From JADKIH01 sp049363815 (GTDB taxonomy: Bacteria; Bacteroidota; Bacteroidia; AKYH767-A; 2013-40CM-41-45): DNA of 16,763 nt. Numbering within the stretch: position 1 is the first letter of the stretch; each line of letters begins with the position of its first letter. The stretch covers positions 1 to 16,763 of the forward strand of contig JBMQEM010000158.1 in NCBI GenBank assembly GCA_049363815.1, given 5' to 3'. The position numbers and the translations under genes are program-made. This document shows positions 13,833 through 16,763 of this stretch, piece by piece. A model generated the notes under the pieces. The model worked only from the letters and a program-made list of their open reading frames with translations. It searched no databases and was not told the origin of the DNA.

Positions 13833-16019
13833 ATGAATTCTTTATCGATTTTAAAACAATACTTCGGCTTCGAGAAATTCCGGCCTATGCAGGAAGATAT
13901 CGTCAACGCTGTTGCCCGTGACAATAAAGATTGCCTTGTCCTTATGCCTACAGGCGGCGGGAAATCACTTTGTTATCAGGTACCTGCTTTAATGTTGCCG
14001 GGAATTACTGTGGTCATTTCTCCACTCATTGCTTTGATGAAAGACCAGGTCGATGCATTGCGATTGAATGGCGTGAAGGCCGCATTTTTGAATTCATCGC
14101 AAGACACATTTACACAGGATCAACTTACTCAGGAAATTATCAGAGGTGGAATAAAATTACTATACATAGCTCCGGAACGACTGAATGCCGGCGGTGATTT
14201 TTTTGAATTTCTCAAACGTCTCAACATTTCTCTTTTTGCAATTGATGAAGCACATTGTATTTCCCACTGGGGGCATGACTTCCGTCCCGATTATCTAACG
14301 TTGTCAAAATTGAAATCAAACTTTCCGGACGTCCCTGTCATTGCTTTGACAGCAACAGCAGATGAACTTACACGTCGAGATATTCTGGAACGATTGCACC
14401 TGAATGATCCCGCAGTTTTTGTCTCCAGCTTCAACAGGGCAAACATCCGGTATATTATCGAAGAGAAAAACGACCACTTCAGTAAACTAACAGAATTTTT
14501 ATCTGCAAGAAAAGATGAGACAGGTATTATTTATTGTCTTTCACGAGCCAATACAGAGGATTATGCAGAGAAACTGAATGAAGCAGGATTCAATGCACAG
14601 GCATATCACGCAGGACTTGATTCGAAGACCAGAACTGAACGGCAGGAAAAATTCAAGAATGATGAAACAAAGATCATCGTAGCTACTACGGCATTTGGAA
14701 TGGGAATCGATAAATCGAATGTGCGTTTTGTTGTGCATACAAGCATGCCTAAAAATATTGAAGGATATTATCAGGAGACCGGTCGTGCAGGACGTGATGG
14801 CCTACCTTCGCAGGCATTGCTATTCTATAGTATTGGAGATCTAATGAAATTGAAAAAGTTTGCCTTCAACGAAACCAGTGCTGCACAAACGAAGATCATG
14901 ATGCAGAAACTGGAACGCATGGCGGATTTTTGTTCTACATATACTTGTCGCAGAAAATATCTGCTGAATTATTTCGATGAGGCTTTCGAAGCACCTTGCG
15001 GCAACTGTGATATTTGCCTGAATACAAAAACAGAAGAAACATTTGATGCAACTGTCATAGCACAGAAGGCATTGTCGGCAATTGTCAGATTGAAAGAAAA
15101 ATTTGGCGCATTGTATGTCATCAACTTTTTGAAAGGTTCTGCAACTGCAAAAATTTACGACGAACATAAATACCTGCCGACTTATGGAAAAGGAGCAGAA
15201 TTTTCTCTTGAAGAATGGCGGCACTACTTTAAACAATTGCAGGATCAGCATTACATAGAAAAGTATGGCGAATATTCTGTTTTGAAAATTACTGCAAAAG
15301 GAAAAGATGTTTTGTTCAACGACACAAAAGTTGCATTACATCCTTTCAAAACGAAAAAGACAGCACGTACAGAACGCAAAGGCAAGTATGAAGAAGTTCA
15401 GGATAATGATTATAACAAAGAACTCTTCGACGAACTTCGAAAATTACGTCTTGCGCTTGCATCAGTTGAGAATGTTCCTTCGTATGTCATTTTCACCGAT
15501 AAAACGCTTGTTGAATTAAGTATGTACATTCCAACAGAGCTGAATCACCTCGAACATATTTCAGGATTTGGAAGTGTGAAGATCACCAAGTATGGCGAGC
15601 AATTCATTTCTGCTATCAATGATTTCTGCAGACGAACAAGTACCCACTCCCGCATGAGTGAAATTCTTCCATCTGCTTCCGCTCCGAAAAAATCCATTTC
15701 CAACTCCACAACATTTCTTCAAAGTCTTGAACTTTATCAAAGTGGTATGTCCATCCAGGAAATAGCACGCAGAAGAAATCTGAAAGAATCTACAATCAGC
15801 GACCATCTTTTACAATTCGTCCTCACCGGAGAATTGAACGTTTTAAAATTTGTAACAAAAGAAAAACTGCAAACTATACAAACTAAAATTGAGGAGCACG
15901 GGAATGTTAGTTTAACGCTGCTCAAAGAACAACTTGGCGAGGAATTTACTTACAATGAAATTAAGGCAACTGTTAATTATAGGAGACGGGTTAGCGAATT
16001 GAAACAAATTAATAAATGA
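13833..16019 (+). CDS. recQ: ATP-dependent DNA helicase RecQ
   Basis: RecQ is a 3'-5' DNA helicase acting in recombination and replication-fork repair. Seen here in order: FRPMQ (16-20), Walker A PTGGGKS (39-45), VISPLIALMKDQ (61-72), IDEAHCISHWGHDFRP (137-152), ALTATA (171-176), and YHAGL (258-262). Then come TTAFGMGIDK (285-294) and QETGRAGRDG (314-323). A zinc-binding segment has Cys367, Cys372, Cys389, Cys392 and Cys395, of which four would be ligands. An RQC winged helix follows (about 405-500), then an HRDC domain (about 525-600). A C-terminal HTH_40-like domain (about 628-715) has MSIQEIARRRNLKESTISDH. The length (728 aa) and the full domain set fit Bacteroidota RecQ proteins. Nothing is missing. 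It diverges from the AraC-type gene and is followed by a heptamer-repeat element and a small unknown gene. I see no sign that it belongs to a defence cluster. Confidence 0.96.
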   Translation: MNSLSILKQYFGFEKFRPMQEDIVNAVARDNKDCLVLMPTGGGKSLCYQVPALMLPGITVVISPLIALMKDQVDALRLNGVKAAFLNSSQDTFTQDQLTQEIIRGGIKLLYIAPERLNAGGDFFEFLKRLNISLFAIDEAHCISHWGHDFRPDYLTLSKLKSNFPDVPVIALTATADELTRRDILERLHLNDPAVFVSSFNRANIRYIIEEKNDHFSKLTEFLSARKDETGIIYCLSRANTEDYAEKLNEAGFNAQAYHAGLDSKTRTERQEKFKNDETKIIVATTAFGMGIDKSNVRFVVHTSMPKNIEGYYQETGRAGRDGLPSQALLFYSIGDLMKLKKFAFNETSAAQTKIMMQKLERMADFCSTYTCRRKYLLNYFDEAFEAPCGNCDICLNTKTEETFDATVIAQKALSAIVRLKEKFGALYVINFLKGSATAKIYDEHKYLPTYGKGAEFSLEEWRHYFKQLQDQHYIEKYGEYSVLKITAKGKDVLFNDTKVALHPFKTKKTARTERKGKYEEVQDNDYNKELFDELRKLRLALASVENVPSYVIFTDKTLVELSMYIPTELNHLEHISGFGSVKITKYGEQFISAINDFCRRTSTHSRMSEILPSASAPKKSISNSTTFLQSLELYQSGMSIQEIARRRNLKESTISDHLLQFVLTGELNVLKFVTKEKLQTIQTKIEEHGNVSLTLLKEQLGEEFTYNEIKATVNYRRRVSELKQINK

Positions 16020-16026
16020 AATAATT

Positions 16027-16157
16027 GCGGAATTCGGATTGCGGATTGTGTTACTGCTTATCGAACGATTGATCAAAAAGGATTGCAAAATCTGAGTTTA
16101 GTTAATGTAGAAGATCTTGTTAGCTGCCTAATCCGAAATCCGCATTCCGAAATCCGA
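16027..16157. repeat. Inverted pair of heptamer tandem arrays (type C)
   Basis: The left arm is GCGGAAT, TCGGATT, GCGGATT (16027-16047). The right arm, on the minus strand, is TCGGATT, TCGGAAT, GCGGATT, TCGGATT (16157 down to 16130). Left units match the last three right units at 18 of 21 positions, and every mismatch is G/T at the first base of a heptamer. The spacer is 82 nt (16048-16129). The right arm ends 26 nt before the start of the small downstream gene, so the element is in recQ's 3' region and that gene's leader. Confidence 0.7.
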
Positions 16158-16183
16158 AATAAAATCCACAAAAGCACTATCAA

Positions 16184-16597
16184 ATGAACTTGAAAGATGA
16201 AATCCTCGATCGCCTTGACGAAGCGGGCTATCCGGAAAATGAATTTGCATTACACTACGACGAATTTTTCACTGACATAGAAGATCAGGAAGTCATTGGT
16301 GTAAATATTCCATATAACAAACCAACAACGCAGGAGTTTTATCAGGTGCTGCAATTGATTGCAGAATATCCGGAAGTGGATGATATCTATGTCCGCATAG
16401 CTGATGCTGATTACCCGCAGGATTGGTTTTATTCAGACGCAGTTTATATCATCGGACAAATGTCTGTTGATCTTGTCCGTAAGCTGACTGAAAATTTATA
16501 TCCTGATGAAGTGGATGTTGGGTGGATGTATGGGTTTCCGGCGAATCTGGAAAAGAGTTTGGAGAAGAAACGAGTTATAAGTTTGTGGTGGGACTAA
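16184..16597 (+). CDS. Small acidic protein of unknown function
   Basis: I do not recognise this protein. It has 137 residues, with 30 Asp/Glu against 10 Lys/Arg, so it is strongly acidic. It has many aromatic residues (Tyr, Trp, Phe) and ends in LWWD. There is no signal peptide or membrane segment, so it is probably cytoplasmic. The sequence reads as a compact alpha/beta fold: helix at 1-14, strand near 36-42 (EVIGVNI), helix at 48-61, strand near 67-73 (DIYVRIA), and helix at 93-105. Start ATG at 16184 follows an A-rich stretch. It lies 164 nt after recQ on the same strand, with a repeat element between, so co-transcription is uncertain. The coding signal is good: a single uninterrupted frame with normal-looking composition. 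The high acidity could suit a binding or inhibitor protein, but that is only a guess. Confidence 0.7.
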   Translation: MNLKDEILDRLDEAGYPENEFALHYDEFFTDIEDQEVIGVNIPYNKPTTQEFYQVLQLIAEYPEVDDIYVRIADADYPQDWFYSDAVYIIGQMSVDLVRKLTENLYPDEVDVGWMYGFPANLEKSLEKKRVISLWWD

Positions 16598-16621
16598 ATT
16601 CAGTGTGGAGTGTGGATGCAG

Positions 16622-16716
16622 TTTTTTAAACACAAGTCCACTTAATTTTCAGCACAAGAACACAGTGTGACATTCATCCTACTGATGTGAAAATGTGCCA
16701 ACTTTTAGTGAACTCC
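16622..16716. repeat. Inverted short-unit repeat element, type B copy 3
   Basis: The left arm contains AACACAAG (16629-16636), AGCACAAG (16651-16658) and AACACAGTG (16659-16667). The right arm on the minus strand begins GGAGTTCAC (16708-16716), a 9-mer also present in copy 2 (13648-13656). The left edge, a T run then AAACACAAG (16622-16636), resembles the reverse complement of the A-rich tails of copies 1 and 2, so this copy seems to lie in the opposite orientation. Arm pairing is loose. Confidence 0.5.
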
Positions 16717-16717
16717 A

Positions 16718-16763
16718 ATGAAAGAATTTATCCAAATTATTTTAAAAATTTATTATTTGATGG
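16718..16763 (+). CDS. Possible start of a further gene, cut by the window edge
   Basis: An ATG at 16718 opens a frame of 15 codons to the window edge, beginning MKEFIQIILKIYYLM. The residues are hydrophobic with a basic start, as in a membrane or signal segment. It immediately follows a repeat arm, and no clear promoter box is seen. With so few codons this may be chance. Confidence 0.2.
   Translation, partial: MKEFIQIILKIYYLM

Noticed and set aside
14841..15251. Open frame of 136 codons opposite recQ
   Set aside because: It lies entirely antisense within a clear recQ coding region, is Cys/Phe-rich as expected for a reverse-frame artefact, and has no start context.
13833..16019. recQ as part of a defence island or novel helicase system
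   Set aside because: The domain set is that of ordinary housekeeping RecQ, and no neighbour encodes a nuclease, methylase, reverse transcriptase or other defence component.
16027..16157. CRISPR array
   Set aside because: Units are 7 nt with no spacers between them and lie in opposite orientation in two arms; there are no cas genes.
9339..16183. Shared 11-mer CACTATCAAAT near 9340 and 16175, and ATGGAATATAG near 2742 and 13604
   Set aside because: Several 11-mer matches are expected by chance in an AT-rich window of this size, and the flanks do not align well.

Overview
The window looks like chromosome from a member of the Bacteroidota. The evidence is a PorW/SprE-type component of the type IX secretion system (T9SS), two predicted secreted proteins ending in T9SS sorting domains, a GH3-family protein beside an M23 peptidase, A-rich start contexts without Shine-Dalgarno sites, and promoter-like TAnnTTTG boxes. 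The DNA is AT-rich throughout. I see no rRNA, tRNA, CRISPR array, transposase or phage gene. Apart from a possible gene start at the right edge, every gene is intact.

Layout. Positions 1-2694 (minus) encode the PorW/SprE-like TPR lipoprotein. Diverging from it is a plus-strand pair: a membrane-anchored M23 peptidase (3015-3878) and a GH3-family protein (3893-5392). The GH3 gene converges on, and overlaps by 11 bp, a membrane GT39-like glycosyltransferase (5382-6863, minus). Next is a secreted M23 peptidase with a T9SS tail (7158-9215, plus), convergent with a putative secreted HExxH metallopeptidase (9364-10398, minus). Upstream of that on the minus strand are a secreted FG-GAP/UnbV protein with a T9SS tail (10491-12314) and a membrane-bound AraC-type regulator (12381-13499). 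Diverging from the regulator is recQ (13833-16019, plus), followed by a small acidic unknown protein (16184-16597).

How the genes relate. PorW is part of the T9SS machinery, and the two sorting-domain proteins are its likely cargo. Three proteins carry intact metallopeptidase motifs: two M23 and one HExxH. The window therefore leans towards envelope remodelling and secretion, with recQ as a housekeeping repair gene. I found no convincing defence or mobile system.

The most unusual signal is between the genes. Five intergenic blocks are built the same way: short degenerate tandem units (7 nt in two blocks, about 8-9 nt in three) arranged as two inverted arms around a spacer. Three of them (9232-9334, 13614-13731, 16622-16716) share unit sequences, and two share a tail ending AAAAAATCGAAGC, so they are probably copies of one dispersed element. 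A second clear regulatory arrangement is a rho-independent terminator at 10437-10479 whose stem also contains the likely -33 box of the next gene's promoter.
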